64,000 nt of DNA from JAUVKA01 sp964465145 (GCA_964465145.1 CAYXJR010000009.1:1-64000), one strand, 5' to 3'; shown: positions 42,074 to 52,203, numbered from the stretch's first letter. The notes: generated by a model not told the origin, from the letters alone. A program made the numbers and translations.

Positions 42074-45000
42074 CTAATTCTTTTGTTTTTCCAGCTGTTC
42101 CAGATAGTCAAAATATTTTTTTCTGTAAAACTCCTTTAATTTAATATCACGGTACCTCATCAGTTCCAGGGTTCGCTTTTTTTCCTGTTCAAATTCTTTC
42201 CAAACCTTTTCATCAGGTGGCTTTATTGTTCCGCTGAACTCAGTAGCTTCCCTTTTATTTTCGAGCTCTCTCTCTATCTCAGCCTGCTCGGCCTCAAGAA
42301 GTTTAGTCTCAATCAACTTCTCCCTTCTTATAGTATTATCACCAAGTCTCTTGTAAATAATATCCTTCTCCACCTCTTCCATCATTTTCTGTACCTCATT
42401 CAGTTTGCCTTTCGCTGGTTCGCCTAACTCACCACTATTTTGCAGTTTCTCAAGAGCCTGCCGCATCATCTCTCTGTCGGCCAGCATTTTTGCTAGTTCC
42501 TTATTGTTTTGTTTTCCTTGATTTCCGCTTTTCATTTTTTGGATCATGCCCTGAAGCTGCTGTTTGAGTGACTCTTGTTGCTGCCTCATTTCGCCAACTT
42601 TCTCCTTCCCGGATTTTGGTTTACTATCAGTAAATGGGCTTTTCCCCTCCCCTGATCCGCCTTTGTTCTCCTGGCTTTGTATTATCTCATCTAACCTAAT
42701 TGCTAATTCATTTGCCCCCGTCATGATATTCTGTTGTTCAATTCTCACCTGCCGTTGGCTTCCTTCCTGGAATGACTTCAATAGGTTATCGAGAGATGTT
42801 TCCACGTGAAACATCTCCTTATTCAAAAGTTTTGCAATAGAAGGCTGTTTGTATCCAAGGCTTACAAGTGAATCTCTAATCACTGAATACTTCTCCTTCA
42901 GTTCCCTTTCCTCAACTCCAGTTTTGGAGTATTCAGGATTGCTTGAATTTACCCTGTCTAAAACGCCTATTAATTCCTCCTGTTTAAAACTGAAGTCATT
43001 CAATTCACGTGCCAGTTGACGCAATAACTCCAAATCAATCAAATCCTGTTCACCTCCATTCGACTGCATCATTTCCTTCATTTTTTTACCCAGGTCTTTC
43101 ATTTTTTCCGAAGCGGAATCCTTATTTTCCTTTTTTCCCTTTTTGCTTCTTTCGCTTTGGTTCATCTCTTCCATCTCCGCGCCGATTTTTTCTCTTTCCT
43201 CCTCAAACCCTTCCATCTTCATTGGTTCATTAAGTTCCTGGTTTTTCTCCAATTGTTCCTTATAATTTTCGTTCAACTCATTAAATTCCTCTTGCATGTT
43301 TTCTAATGCATCAGCATCTTTTTCGGTATCCATCTTGTGCAGCTGCTCCGACATTTTTTCCAACTCATTAGCCGTGCGTAATGTTTCTTTTTCTATCTCG
43401 TAACGTTTCAATAGTTCCCTGCTTACATCCAATTGCCTTTCAAGATTCTCAAGATTTATATCAATTTCTTCAAGTTTCTCAAGTTGTTTACCCTTGTTCA
43501 TTTCCTCTGCCAGCTCTTCAAAATCTTTCAACAATTGCCTTAATTCATCATCCATTACCTTTTCAAGCAATTCCTGTATCTCTTTCTGCTTTCGAATCAA
43601 CCGCTCACTATCTATATCAAATTTATCCTGCTCTGCTCCTTTGATCAGGTTTTCTTCTTTGATGTTATTCACCATTTCCTCTAAGAGCTTTTGCATTTCA
43701 TCCATCTCCTTAAGCTTGCTTTTCATCTCCCAGTCTTCCTTATCAGCCATCAATTGCGATTTTTTCAGATCATCGACCTTGCTTTTCATTTGCTCCGCTA
43801 TATTCAATCCTTCTGTTATTTTATCTTCTATTCTATTGGCTCTTTCTTTATTTTGCTCTACAATCTCAGCATAGGTAAGATTGCGATAGCTCAATTTCCG
43901 GCTATCGGTTCTTTTGGGCCCATTTACACCATCGTTATCCCAAACAGAAAAATAGTAATACAACTGTTCGCCTTCCAGCCCCAATTCCGCCATATCCCTG
44001 GCATGGTAAAAACGCATGCTGGTTCCCTTTTTGTTTATTAAAAGCTCATCATTCACCAGCTTTGTCCCATCCACTTTCTCGACATTAAATTCCAACCTGG
44101 TAAATCCATAATCATCTGAAATAAATCCCTGGAAATATATTTGGGTTTCCATCAGTGAATCCCTTAGTTCATTAACCTCCATTTCTGCAAATAAATCTGG
44201 CCTTACTCTGATATTAAAGCCTATTTCAGGCCGTTCGTCAGTATCGCTGTTAGCAAGAACGGCTTTGTATTTGCCACTTGCCATTATTCTTTTCTCTCCA
44301 GAAAAATTATTTTCCCTTTTTTTAGTTTTCAGAGTATCAGATGTAAAATATATAGTCACCCAATCAGTAAAAATTGCATTAAATGTCCAGATTACTTTTG
44401 ACCCGGCAGGAAGGTCAAGGTCACCTTCATTATTTAAAACTATCCCTTCTATATTTGTGTAAGCCGGAGGGAAGGATTGCACGGTAAACTGAACTAATTC
44501 TGGTATTGGGATTACATTTATCTCATATGGCCCGCTAATTGCTCCCTGGAATTGAAAGCGGAATATGACCGGCGCATTAACAGCTTTTATCGTGTATGAT
44601 AAGGTTCCGTCTTCATTATTCTCCATCTTCTCTCTATTCTGGTCCAGCCTCATATACACCGGCTCTTCTCCGGGATTAAAGAGAGGCTTAACGCGAACTT
44701 CCATATCTCTGCCCAAAGCGACTACAAGGCTATCGTTCAAAATCTTGTATTCGTAAACCGGTGGGACATCAAACTCCTTCTTGTAATTAACGGTGCGGGC
44801 ATATCCCTCTTTGACAAAATCTGGCCAGGCATAATAGATCAGGCTCCCGACAAGCAAAACAACAAGCAAAAAAGGTACATATCTAACAAGTTTTCTCATA
44901 GGAACAGCACGATCAAACCTGTACCATTTAATCCTATCAGCCTTATCTTCAATGCTGGCCAACAATAATGAATTATCCTCTCTGCTTTTATACTCTTCGG

Positions 45001-45352
45001 CCAGTTCCAGCATGTTCAGAAGAGTATCTTTCATCTCACCAAAATGGGAGGATACGATCTTTTCAGCCCTTTTATAATTCAATCTCCTGCCAACACCCAG
45101 AAATTGTAAAAACGGGACTATAATCAACCAAACAGCCATTCCCAACATGCTTGTACCAAGCAGCCAGAATACCACAGTACGCCATCCCGCGTTCAGCTTT
45201 AGTCCCTGATTTCCCACTATCAGAATCCCAACCACACCGATGAATACCAGTATGCTCAGAAGTATACCCTGTAAGGTTTTGTTCAGGTAATACTTTCTGA
45301 TAAATACCCTTAACTGCAACAGTACCTGTTTATATGATACCGATTCTACCAT
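42074..45352 (-). CDS. DUF4175 large membrane coiled-coil protein
   Basis: A 1092-residue Bacteroidota-specific protein. Three hydrophobic segments in the N-terminal part (about 30-48, 60-82 and 155-172) anchor it. Residues about 190-500 are beta-rich, probably Ig-like and extracytoplasmic (YEYKILNDSLVVALGRDMEV). The remaining ~600 residues are Glu/Lys/Gln-rich long coiled coils with repeated MEEM/KKMKEMM runs. Function is unknown; a structural or scaffold role at the envelope is plausible. It sits between the EnvC-like protein and ybeY with single-digit spacings, so it is in the same operon. Confidence 0.87.
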   Translation of the reverse strand: MVESVSYKQVLLQLRVFIRKYYLNKTLQGILLSILVFIGVVGILIVGNQGLKLNAGWRTVVFWLLGTSMLGMAVWLIIVPFLQFLGVGRRLNYKRAEKIVSSHFGEMKDTLLNMLELAEEYKSREDNSLLLASIEDKADRIKWYRFDRAVPMRKLVRYVPFLLVVLLVGSLIYYAWPDFVKEGYARTVNYKKEFDVPPVYEYKILNDSLVVALGRDMEVRVKPLFNPGEEPVYMRLDQNREKMENNEDGTLSYTIKAVNAPVIFRFQFQGAISGPYEINVIPIPELVQFTVQSFPPAYTNIEGIVLNNEGDLDLPAGSKVIWTFNAIFTDWVTIYFTSDTLKTKKRENNFSGEKRIMASGKYKAVLANSDTDERPEIGFNIRVRPDLFAEMEVNELRDSLMETQIYFQGFISDDYGFTRLEFNVEKVDGTKLVNDELLINKKGTSMRFYHARDMAELGLEGEQLYYYFSVWDNDGVNGPKRTDSRKLSYRNLTYAEIVEQNKERANRIEDKITEGLNIAEQMKSKVDDLKKSQLMADKEDWEMKSKLKEMDEMQKLLEEMVNNIKEENLIKGAEQDKFDIDSERLIRKQKEIQELLEKVMDDELRQLLKDFEELAEEMNKGKQLEKLEEIDINLENLERQLDVSRELLKRYEIEKETLRTANELEKMSEQLHKMDTEKDADALENMQEEFNELNENYKEQLEKNQELNEPMKMEGFEEEREKIGAEMEEMNQSERSKKGKKENKDSASEKMKDLGKKMKEMMQSNGGEQDLIDLELLRQLARELNDFSFKQEELIGVLDRVNSSNPEYSKTGVEERELKEKYSVIRDSLVSLGYKQPSIAKLLNKEMFHVETSLDNLLKSFQEGSQRQVRIEQQNIMTGANELAIRLDEIIQSQENKGGSGEGKSPFTDSKPKSGKEKVGEMRQQQESLKQQLQGMIQKMKSGNQGKQNNKELAKMLADREMMRQALEKLQNSGELGEPAKGKLNEVQKMMEEVEKDIIYKRLGDNTIRREKLIETKLLEAEQAEIERELENKREATEFSGTIKPPDEKVWKEFEQEKKRTLELMRYRDIKLKEFYRKKYFDYLEQLEKQKN
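42797..42814. other. parS-like palindrome with one-base insertion, inside DUF4175
   Basis: On the minus strand the site reads TGTTTCACGTGGAAACA within codons for M-F-H-V-E-T-S. It equals the classical parS except for one extra G next to CACGTG, which breaks half-site spacing. It may be a degraded or weak ParB site, or a coincidence. Confidence 0.3.
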
Positions 45353-45358
45353 TTTCTT

Positions 45359-46570
45359 TTATTTAGCCAACCACATTTCCGGATCCATTCGTTCTATACC
45401 CTTATAAACTTCAAAATGCAATTGCGAGCTGGTTTCGTTTGGTCCGGCAAAAGCCCTTCCTAAATTTTGTTTTATTTCAACCTGCTCTCCCTTTTTTACA
45501 CTAACATCAACAAGTCCCTGGTAAACCGTAAAATACTCTCCATGCTGGATAATTATTGCAATGTTAGCACCCGGAACCTGAAAAATATTTTTAACTGTTC
45601 CCTTAAACACCGCCCTGATAGGCTCAGATCTGTCAGTCGTCATATTGACCCCCGGATTATTGACATCAACTTTTTTAAGTACTGCATGTTTATGTTTGCC
45701 AAATCTTTCTGTGATAACCCCTCTTTCAATCGGCCAGGGTAAACGGCCCTTGTTCTGTGTGAAATCATCTGAAACGATTTTCATTTCTGGTGTAAGGTTT
45801 ACTCTTCCAGCACCTGCATCACCCCCCATTGCTTCATCCAGAATTTTTTGTATTTCTTTTTCTATCTGATCGTATACCTTCTTTTTGTCATTAAGTTCCT
45901 GCCTCAATTGCCTTTCCCGGCTTCCCAGCTCTTTTGCGTACCTATTTTGGGTCTCCTTTTCGTTATTGAGCTGAGCCACTTCTTGTTGGCTTTTAATTAA
46001 AAGTTCTTTCTGTTCCAGCCTTGCCGCTTCCAGCCTGCTCACCTCTGTTTGCAGCTGAAGGGTTTTTTCCTGTATTTTTCCAGCCTGTTCCCTCCTGAAC
46101 TGGCCATATTGCTGAAGGTATTTTAGCCGTTTGTATGCCTGGTTAAAATCCCTTGCAGCGAGAATATATTGAACTTTATCATAAGAATTATTCGTCAGAT
46201 AGGCCCTGTATATCATTCGTGCATAATCTTCCTTTAGTCCACCTATTTCCTTTTCCAGCAGTTTTACCTCTTTTTCATTGTTACTGATGTTCCGTTCCAG
46301 ATAGCTTAATTCTCCCCGAAGATTACCCACCACATTTTCCCTTGACCTAATTTGCTTACTCAACAAATTAAGCTGATTCATTTTATCCTTGCGGCTGGCG
46401 GCAGTTTGCTGCAAGAGTTTCTCTGTGTACTCTATTTCTTCCATCTGCTTCAGCCTCTCATTTCTCAAGTCTTCCAGATCCTGCGCTTGAAGAGTAAGGC
46501 CCAAAAAGCCGATAAACACAAAACAGATTACATGTTTGACAATACGTATATGCCAAAAGCCTAGAACCAT
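45359..46570 (-). CDS. EnvC-like murein hydrolase activator with degenerate LytM domain
   Basis: A 403-residue exported protein: signal peptide (about 8-29, ending LQAQ), a long coiled coil (about 30-255), and a C-terminal LytM/M23-fold domain (about 280-400). Metal ligands of active M23 enzymes are largely lost. The HxGxD block reads NNPGVNMTTD, the HxH block reads QLHFEVY, and the loop His is replaced (YFTVYQGLVD). It is therefore probably not a peptidase but an EnvC/NlpD-type activator of cell-wall amidases in division. It overlaps the DUF4292 gene end by 10 bases. Confidence 0.88.
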   Translation of the reverse strand: MVLGFWHIRIVKHVICFVFIGFLGLTLQAQDLEDLRNERLKQMEEIEYTEKLLQQTAASRKDKMNQLNLLSKQIRSRENVVGNLRGELSYLERNISNNEKEVKLLEKEIGGLKEDYARMIYRAYLTNNSYDKVQYILAARDFNQAYKRLKYLQQYGQFRREQAGKIQEKTLQLQTEVSRLEAARLEQKELLIKSQQEVAQLNNEKETQNRYAKELGSRERQLRQELNDKKKVYDQIEKEIQKILDEAMGGDAGAGRVNLTPEMKIVSDDFTQNKGRLPWPIERGVITERFGKHKHAVLKKVDVNNPGVNMTTDRSEPIRAVFKGTVKNIFQVPGANIAIIIQHGEYFTVYQGLVDVSVKKGEQVEIKQNLGRAFAGPNETSSQLHFEVYKGIERMDPEMWLAK

Positions 46571-47358
46571 TGAAAAGGGAATTTTAACGCTTCATTAATT
46601 TTTACCTGCTGTATCTTCAAGTTCATGTCCAGGATTGACTGAGAGTCTAGCGCCTTCAACAAAAGATTTTTACCCAGGCCCATATTTTCTCCAGCATCCT
46701 CCTGATACATTATTTCCAACATCCACTCGTTATCCTCCGGAACAAGCCGGGCCCCCATAAGCTGCCCATTCTTTTTATCAATGATGAATTGTGGCAAAAA
46801 ACCAAAGGTAGCAACATCATTTCTTTGATTTTTATTTTCAAAATTCGGAACCAACAACACTTTATTTCCATCATCTCTTTTCAAAAAAGATTTAAGCATG
46901 GATTTATCACTGTTCCCCGGGTAAAACAACCTCCTTGTCATTATATTCTGAAAGGCAATAAAATCCAATGGATATCCAATCATTTTACTCATATCCCTCC
47001 ATGTTCCTTTTTCTTTTATTTGTCCCATTTTTGATATTATCCATACACTATCCCGCTTTGCCACCATCCTTGCCACCTCAATGCCAAGCATGGCCCTCAC
47101 AGAAACCCATAATATTTCATTTTTCTGATTCCTGTATGTGATATTCAGTGCATAGTTCTTGCCAGATAACTCTGCCTTTGTGCTGAACTTTATCTCAACA
47201 TTTTGATATTCAAGCTCCTGCCCTGCGGTTCTTTGCAATAATCCTTCGCTCCCTATGTTTTGTACTTCTTTTTTAACCATCGACTTTTTACCACGGCATG
47301 CATCAAATCCCAAAATTAAAACAAGAATAACACACCCATAAATAATCTTTCTTCCCAT
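46561..47358 (-). CDS. DUF4292 lipoprotein/LolA-fold protein
   Basis: A 265-residue Bacteroidota protein of the DUF4292 family. The N-terminal hydrophobic stretch ends GFDACRGKK; a Cys near residue 22 could be a lipidation site, although the lipobox is poor. The body (ALNITYRNQKNEILWVSVRAMLGIEVARM) resembles LolA/outer-membrane-lipoprotein carrier strands. Its steady linkage to the TPR, EnvC-like and dut genes in this phylum suggests an envelope role. Function unknown. It overlaps the EnvC-like gene and starts 1 base after the TPR gene. Confidence 0.85.
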   Translation of the reverse strand: MGRKIIYGCVILVLILGFDACRGKKSMVKKEVQNIGSEGLLQRTAGQELEYQNVEIKFSTKAELSGKNYALNITYRNQKNEILWVSVRAMLGIEVARMVAKRDSVWIISKMGQIKEKGTWRDMSKMIGYPLDFIAFQNIMTRRLFYPGNSDKSMLKSFLKRDDGNKVLLVPNFENKNQRNDVATFGFLPQFIIDKKNGQLMGARLVPEDNEWMLEIMYQEDAGENMGLGKNLLLKALDSQSILDMNLKIQQVKINEALKFPFQWF

Positions 47359-47359
47359 C

Positions 47360-49093
47360 TTACTCTAATCCAGATTCAATTTTTTTTGTAATATCCTCAC
47401 TTGCACCGCCTGCATCCCTTGCCTTTTTCCAATTTTCATGTGCTTTATCCGGTTGATTGTTTCGAAACAAAATATCCCCGTAATGCTCCAGGACCTCTCC
47501 TGAAGGACTCTCATTAAGTGATATTGCTTTCTCAATAAATTCCAGGGCTTTACTATATTCTTTCTTCTTAAACAAAACCCATGCATAAGTATCCAGATAA
47601 GTGGCATTATCCCCTTCCGTTTTTATGCACTTTTCTATCATTCCCAATGCTTTGTCAATATTTTGATCCAGGATGGACAGGTAATAGCTGTAATTGTTCA
47701 ACACAAGAAGGTTATCAGGGTCAAGCGCCAGAAGGTTTTCAAAATTTTTGAAAGCCTGTTGGTATTCACCCATCTGATAATAAGTATCCCCAAGTGAAAT
47801 ATAGAATTGTTTGGTCAGTTCCGCATTGTTTACATTTATACTCAGTCCGGTATTCAAAGATTCAATGGCCAACTGCAGTTTGTTGGTCTGACTGGCCCCT
47901 ATGCCTTTAAAAAGTTGAAAAAAAGGTTGATTTGGATAGTTTATAGTTGCTTCAGAAGCAATAGCAAACATCTCCTCAAAATCCAGTTGATTATTTTGAA
48001 TGAAAAGCAGGTTTTGCCATGCTAAAAAATTTGATGGGACTATTTTTATAATTCTCTTGTATATCTTCTCTGCCTCCTCTTCTCTGCCAAGATTAAACAA
48101 GTAATCGGCATAAAGTACATCCACATTTGGATTTCCCCGATCAGTCTTATATAAAACCTCCAGCAGGCCCTCCATGCTATTATTTAACTTTTCGTCGATA
48201 GACTGTGACTTTAGTAACTCGATAAAAACCTGGATTTTGATATCAGGATTCACCTCTTTTGAAGCAAAACCCGTTTGAAATTCGGCTATTGCCTCTTCCT
48301 TTCTATCCAGTTCTAAATAATACTGTCCGAGTGAAAAATAAACAAGCGGGTTTCCCGAATTCATTCCTTTCATTTTATCGAAAAGGGCTAAGGCTTTTTC
48401 TTCCTCACCATTTTCGGCATATAGCTCGGCTAGTATTCCCATGATCTCCACTTCATCAGGAAATTCCTTTATCATTTTTTCTAATTCCCTGTATGCTGGT
48501 TTTTCTTTTCCGGTAGCCAGAAAAACATTTTTTTTCCGAATGGCAATATATTTTGAATAGCCATATTCTTTTTCAAGATAATTAAGCCTTTTCAAAGCAT
48601 TTTTGAAATCGCCTGCTTTAATAAGCATATCAATCTCACCCCTTCTATATTCACTGCGTTCCTTGAACTGCTGATATAGCTGTTTATAGTATTCAGCACC
48701 ATCAATATACCTCTCCTGTTGAGTGGCAATTTCAATAGCAAGATATTTATACCATTCGTTTGCAGGATCTCGTTCAATGGCCTGTTCTGCATAGTTTTTT
48801 GCCGCTTCCGCATCACCATTAAGGTAAGTAAGTCCAGATAGCTCATAATATGGTGCAGGCTTTTCGGGTTTCAATTCTACACAGCGGGTAAAAGATTCTG
48901 CTGCCAAATCCATGTTGCCGAGCATTTTCTGCTTTGCGCCCTCGGAAAAAGCAAACTCATACTCCATCCGGGTTCTTTCGGCAGAATCCTGTTTACTAAT
49001 AGTGTTCACTTGCGGAATATTGTTCACCTGCGCAACTAGGTTTACCCCGATATGCATGGATAATATTACCAATAGGACCCTTCTGTTCATCAA
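47360..49093 (-). CDS. Exported tetratricopeptide-repeat protein
   Basis: A 577-residue TPR protein with signal peptide (about 1-22, ending LVAQ). About 14 TPR units run from residue 40 to the C-terminus, for example the one starting near ARMEYEFAFSEGAKQKMLG and the later DTYYQMGEYQQAFKNFENLL and YDPDN-type turns (LLALDPDNLLVLNNYSY). It is likely a periplasmic interaction scaffold. It lies between dut and DUF4292 in a conserved Bacteroidota order; the client is unknown. Confidence 0.88.
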   Translation of the reverse strand: MMNRRVLLVILSMHIGVNLVAQVNNIPQVNTISKQDSAERTRMEYEFAFSEGAKQKMLGNMDLAAESFTRCVELKPEKPAPYYELSGLTYLNGDAEAAKNYAEQAIERDPANEWYKYLAIEIATQQERYIDGAEYYKQLYQQFKERSEYRRGEIDMLIKAGDFKNALKRLNYLEKEYGYSKYIAIRKKNVFLATGKEKPAYRELEKMIKEFPDEVEIMGILAELYAENGEEEKALALFDKMKGMNSGNPLVYFSLGQYYLELDRKEEAIAEFQTGFASKEVNPDIKIQVFIELLKSQSIDEKLNNSMEGLLEVLYKTDRGNPNVDVLYADYLFNLGREEEAEKIYKRIIKIVPSNFLAWQNLLFIQNNQLDFEEMFAIASEATINYPNQPFFQLFKGIGASQTNKLQLAIESLNTGLSINVNNAELTKQFYISLGDTYYQMGEYQQAFKNFENLLALDPDNLLVLNNYSYYLSILDQNIDKALGMIEKCIKTEGDNATYLDTYAWVLFKKKEYSKALEFIEKAISLNESPSGEVLEHYGDILFRNNQPDKAHENWKKARDAGGASEDITKKIESGLE

Positions 49094-49121
49094 AGTTTTC
49101 TAATATTTAGGGTTTGCCTGT

Positions 49122-49556
49122 TTATTTAGTCCCTGTATGGCCAAATCCACCAGCCCCTCTATTTGTATCCTGTAATTCCTCAACTTCTATCCATTCAGCC
49201 ATTTCATGCTTGTTAATAACCATCTGGCAGATCCGTTCTCCGTCTTGTATAGTCACCGTTGAATTAGAAAGATTTATCAGGATCACACCAATTTCTCCGC
49301 GATAATCTGCATCTATCGTCCCGGGAGTGTTAACCAGGCTAATACCTTTCTTAAGAGCCAATCCACTTCTTGGCCTTATTTGCGCCTCATATCCAACTGG
49401 TAATTCAATATACAATCCTGTCGGTACAAGAGTTCTTTCAAGGCTTTGCAAAGTTATATCTTTTTCAATATTCGCCCTAAGGTCCACACCTGCAGAAAGC
49501 TCAGTGCTATAAGCAGGTAAGTTATGTTTCGACTTGTTTACAATTCTAATTTTCAT
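49122..49556 (-). CDS. dut: dUTP diphosphatase
   Basis: Hydrolyses dUTP to dUMP and pyrophosphate, keeping uracil out of DNA. From ATG 49556 (MKIRIVNKSK) the product has 144 residues, normal for trimeric dUTPases; the in-frame ATG at 49586 adds an unlikely extension. All motifs are seen: AGVDLRA (I), RPRSGLALK (II), GTIDADYRGE (III), DGERICQMV (IV) and the C-terminal RGAGGFGHTG (V). Confidence 0.97.
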   Translation of the reverse strand: MKIRIVNKSKHNLPAYSTELSAGVDLRANIEKDITLQSLERTLVPTGLYIELPVGYEAQIRPRSGLALKKGISLVNTPGTIDADYRGEIGVILINLSNSTVTIQDGERICQMVINKHEMAEWIEVEELQDTNRGAGGFGHTGTK

Positions 49557-49679
49557 ATGGAATCTATTTTCAAAACTATTTTGCATTCTTCACAAGCATC
49601 TTGCTCATTTTCAACAGGCATGAATAATTGCAAATTGCATATTTCACATAACGTCAGTTATTGAACAAAAGTACAGGGT

Positions 49680-51167
49680 TTATTTGTTCCTGCCACTCAT
49701 GGGGATAAAAATGCGTAAGAGGTGCTGCTGTCTTTCTATCCAGAGCAGAAATAATATCAATAAAATGGTGTTCATTCCTATTCTTAAAATAAAACTTTCT
49801 GGCTTAAGAAAAATGCTGATACCAAAAAGAAATAAGGCGATCGCAAGGTTGATCAGAAGCCTGTCTGCGCGGTAGGGAATTGGATATATTTTCCTGCCCC
49901 AGAAGAATGACCCGACCATCATCAGGGTGTAACAGGCAAGTGTTGCCCACGCGGAGCCTATATATCCGATTACAGGAATTAACAAGGCGTTCAGCACCAG
50001 GGTTATAATCGCCCCTCCGACTGCAAGCCAGGCACCATATCTTGTCAGGTCATTAATTTTATACCAGACTGAAAGATTATAAAATACACCCAGGAAAAGA
50101 TTTGCCAATAAAATGATAGGCACAATAACCAACCCATCCCAAAATTTTGGATCGATATAATATTTGACAAAATCCATATATAAAAGTACTCCTAGAAAAA
50201 TCACCAGGCCCAGGCTAAAAAATATTTCCAATATCTGAGCATACAACTGTTTGGCGTCCTTATCCTTCGACTGGGCAAACAAGAATGGCTCAAATGCATA
50301 TCTGAACATCTGTATAAAAAGGGTCATAAGGACTGCTATCTTATAGCTTGCACCATAAATCCCTACGATATCCATTGCCACAACTGAATCCGGAAGCCAG
50401 AATTTAAGCATGATCTTATCTGCAACCTCATTTATACTGCCAGCAATACCTATAATAACAATTGGTGTGGAATACTTCAGCAGATCCCTTAGGATATTCG
50501 CCTGTAAAGGGCCCCGTAAGTCTTTCAGCTCGGTGGATATCAACAAGAAAACGACTGCCGAGGTAAGCAGGTTTGCAATAAAAACGTATCCAACACCCAT
50601 CATTGGATCATAAAAGCGGTTAATACCTCCATCAGGATTTGTCGACCAAAGCTTGGGCCAAATAACAAAAAAGAAGATGACAAGGGCAATGTTAACCACA
50701 ACGTTCGCCATCTTTAGTATGGCAAATTTCATTGCTTTTTCCTGCTGTCTCAGCTTGGCAAAGGGAATGGCGGCTAAGGCATCAAGTGCGATGATATAAC
50801 TGAACCATTTGATATATTCCGGATTGTCATCATATTGTATCAGGTTTGATAAGGGCCCAATAGTTAGCTGCACCAGGATTAGAAACATGGCGGCCAATAA
50901 ACCAACAAATACAAATGAGCTTGTAAAAACAGCCTTTAATTGATGCTTGTTTTGGCCGAAACGAAAGAAGCCTGTTTCCATTCCAAAGGTTATTCCTACC
51001 ATTAGAATTACCACATAGGCATACAGTTCAGTTACGGTACCGTAAACTCCTGGTGCAAAAATACGTGTATAGAAAGGTGTAAGGATGGCAAAATTCAAGA
51101 GTTTCGGTATAATACTCCCTAAGCCATATAGTACAGTTTGTCCTGCTAATTTCTTGACCTTATTCAA
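49680..51167 (-). CDS. Oligosaccharide flippase family membrane protein
   Basis: A 495-residue MOP-superfamily transporter with about 14 hydrophobic segments. The N-terminus KLAGQTVLYGLGSIIPKLLN and the C-terminal half (polysaccharide biosynthesis C domain) fit Wzx/MurJ-like lipid-linked oligosaccharide flippases. It probably moves a lipid-linked glycan precursor across the inner membrane. The link with dut and TPR genes is conserved in Bacteroidota. Cargo not determinable; 123 bases separate it from dut. Confidence 0.88.
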   Translation of the reverse strand: MNKVKKLAGQTVLYGLGSIIPKLLNFAILTPFYTRIFAPGVYGTVTELYAYVVILMVGITFGMETGFFRFGQNKHQLKAVFTSSFVFVGLLAAMFLILVQLTIGPLSNLIQYDDNPEYIKWFSYIIALDALAAIPFAKLRQQEKAMKFAILKMANVVVNIALVIFFFVIWPKLWSTNPDGGINRFYDPMMGVGYVFIANLLTSAVVFLLISTELKDLRGPLQANILRDLLKYSTPIVIIGIAGSINEVADKIMLKFWLPDSVVAMDIVGIYGASYKIAVLMTLFIQMFRYAFEPFLFAQSKDKDAKQLYAQILEIFFSLGLVIFLGVLLYMDFVKYYIDPKFWDGLVIVPIILLANLFLGVFYNLSVWYKINDLTRYGAWLAVGGAIITLVLNALLIPVIGYIGSAWATLACYTLMMVGSFFWGRKIYPIPYRADRLLINLAIALFLFGISIFLKPESFILRIGMNTILLILFLLWIERQQHLLRIFIPMSGRNK

Positions 51168-51206
51168 AAATTTCGTTTTTTATTTATTTAAAAAACTATT
51201 GTGTTC

Positions 51207-52109
51207 TTATAACCCCTTTTGGGATTCTTCTTTATTGTCTTCCTCGTAAGGCTCTACATGCAGGGTAGTTTCAATCTGCAATTCTTCTTTTATCATGTCC
51301 TCAATGGAAGTTGCAACTTCGTGCGACTGGTTGAGGGTTAAGCTCCCCCTCAACATAATGTGTGCAGTCAATTCTTTGTACTGACCATAATGATGTATAC
51401 GAAGGTGATGTAAATAGACCTCGTTCTGACAGTTTCTTTTTACTATCAAATAAATCGACTGTATTGTTTTTTCGTCAGGTTTTTCACCAAGAATAGCACT
51501 GGTATTTTCCTTAATGATCTGGTATGCTGCGTAAAATATTAGAAGAGAAACTATAATACCCAGAGCACCATCCACCCACCAGACATGATTTCCAAAAATA
51601 AGCCCAACCAGCACAATTACGGAGGAAATAGAATCTGTTCGGTGGTGCCATCCATCAGCCTTAAGTGATTTCAAGCCGGTTTTCCGACTTCCCCAGAATG
51701 CAAGCTGCGCCATAATTTCTTTTACAACAATTGAAGTAATTGTTGCCACCCATGCCAGAAGACCATAATTAAAATCATTATGATCCCTTAATCGCTCAAT
51801 AGATTCCCTAACAAAACCAACTGCAATGATAATAAGAAAAGCACCAATTAGTAGTGATGCAACCCATTCAGCCCTGCCGTGTCCGTAGGGATGCTCTTCG
51901 TCGGGAGGCTTCCTTGAGATTCTGATGCCGACAATCATTATGATAGAGCTGAGAGAATCGCCAAGAGTATGCCATGCATCAGCTAACAGGGCTACCGATC
52001 CACTTATCACTCCGGCCATGTATTTCAAAACAAACAGAACAATATTTCCAATTATTGAAATCCAGCCTAACTGTTCGCCAACCTTACCAAATTTATTGTT
52101 GTCTTGCAT
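51207..52109 (-). CDS. Cation diffusion facilitator family transporter
   Basis: A 300-residue Zn/Fe/Mn-type CDF antiporter with six membrane segments and a C-terminal cytoplasmic domain (about 215-290). Metal-site helices are clear: LLADAWHTLGDSLSSI (TM2, with His-x3-Asp) and KADGWHHRTDSISSV (TM5). The HPYGHGRAEWVASL loop is the CDF signature between TM2 and TM3. It exports divalent metal in exchange for protons. The His-x3-Asp TM2 site is compatible with Zn but the metal is not certain. Confidence 0.93.
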   Translation of the reverse strand: MQDNNKFGKVGEQLGWISIIGNIVLFVLKYMAGVISGSVALLADAWHTLGDSLSSIIMIVGIRISRKPPDEEHPYGHGRAEWVASLLIGAFLIIIAVGFVRESIERLRDHNDFNYGLLAWVATITSIVVKEIMAQLAFWGSRKTGLKSLKADGWHHRTDSISSVIVLVGLIFGNHVWWVDGALGIIVSLLIFYAAYQIIKENTSAILGEKPDEKTIQSIYLIVKRNCQNEVYLHHLRIHHYGQYKELTAHIMLRGSLTLNQSHEVATSIEDMIKEELQIETTLHVEPYEEDNKEESQKGL

Positions 52110-52203
52110 GAATCAATGCTAATTAGCGAAAATAATAATAAAAAGGGACATGGGAATATGGGTACATGTGGGCTCAGTGAGAGAATCAGATATTCCATAC
52201 GCC

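Noticed and set aside
42564..44756. Several open frames of 60-130 codons antisense to the DUF4175 gene
   Set aside because: They are Ser/Phe/Leu-rich mirror images of the Glu/Lys-rich coiled-coil codons and show no family features.
52110..52203. Possible small gene or RNA between hemW and the CDF gene
   Set aside because: The 94-bp gap contains GGGACATGGG/GGGTACATG-like repeats but no tRNA-like fold and no credible reading frame.
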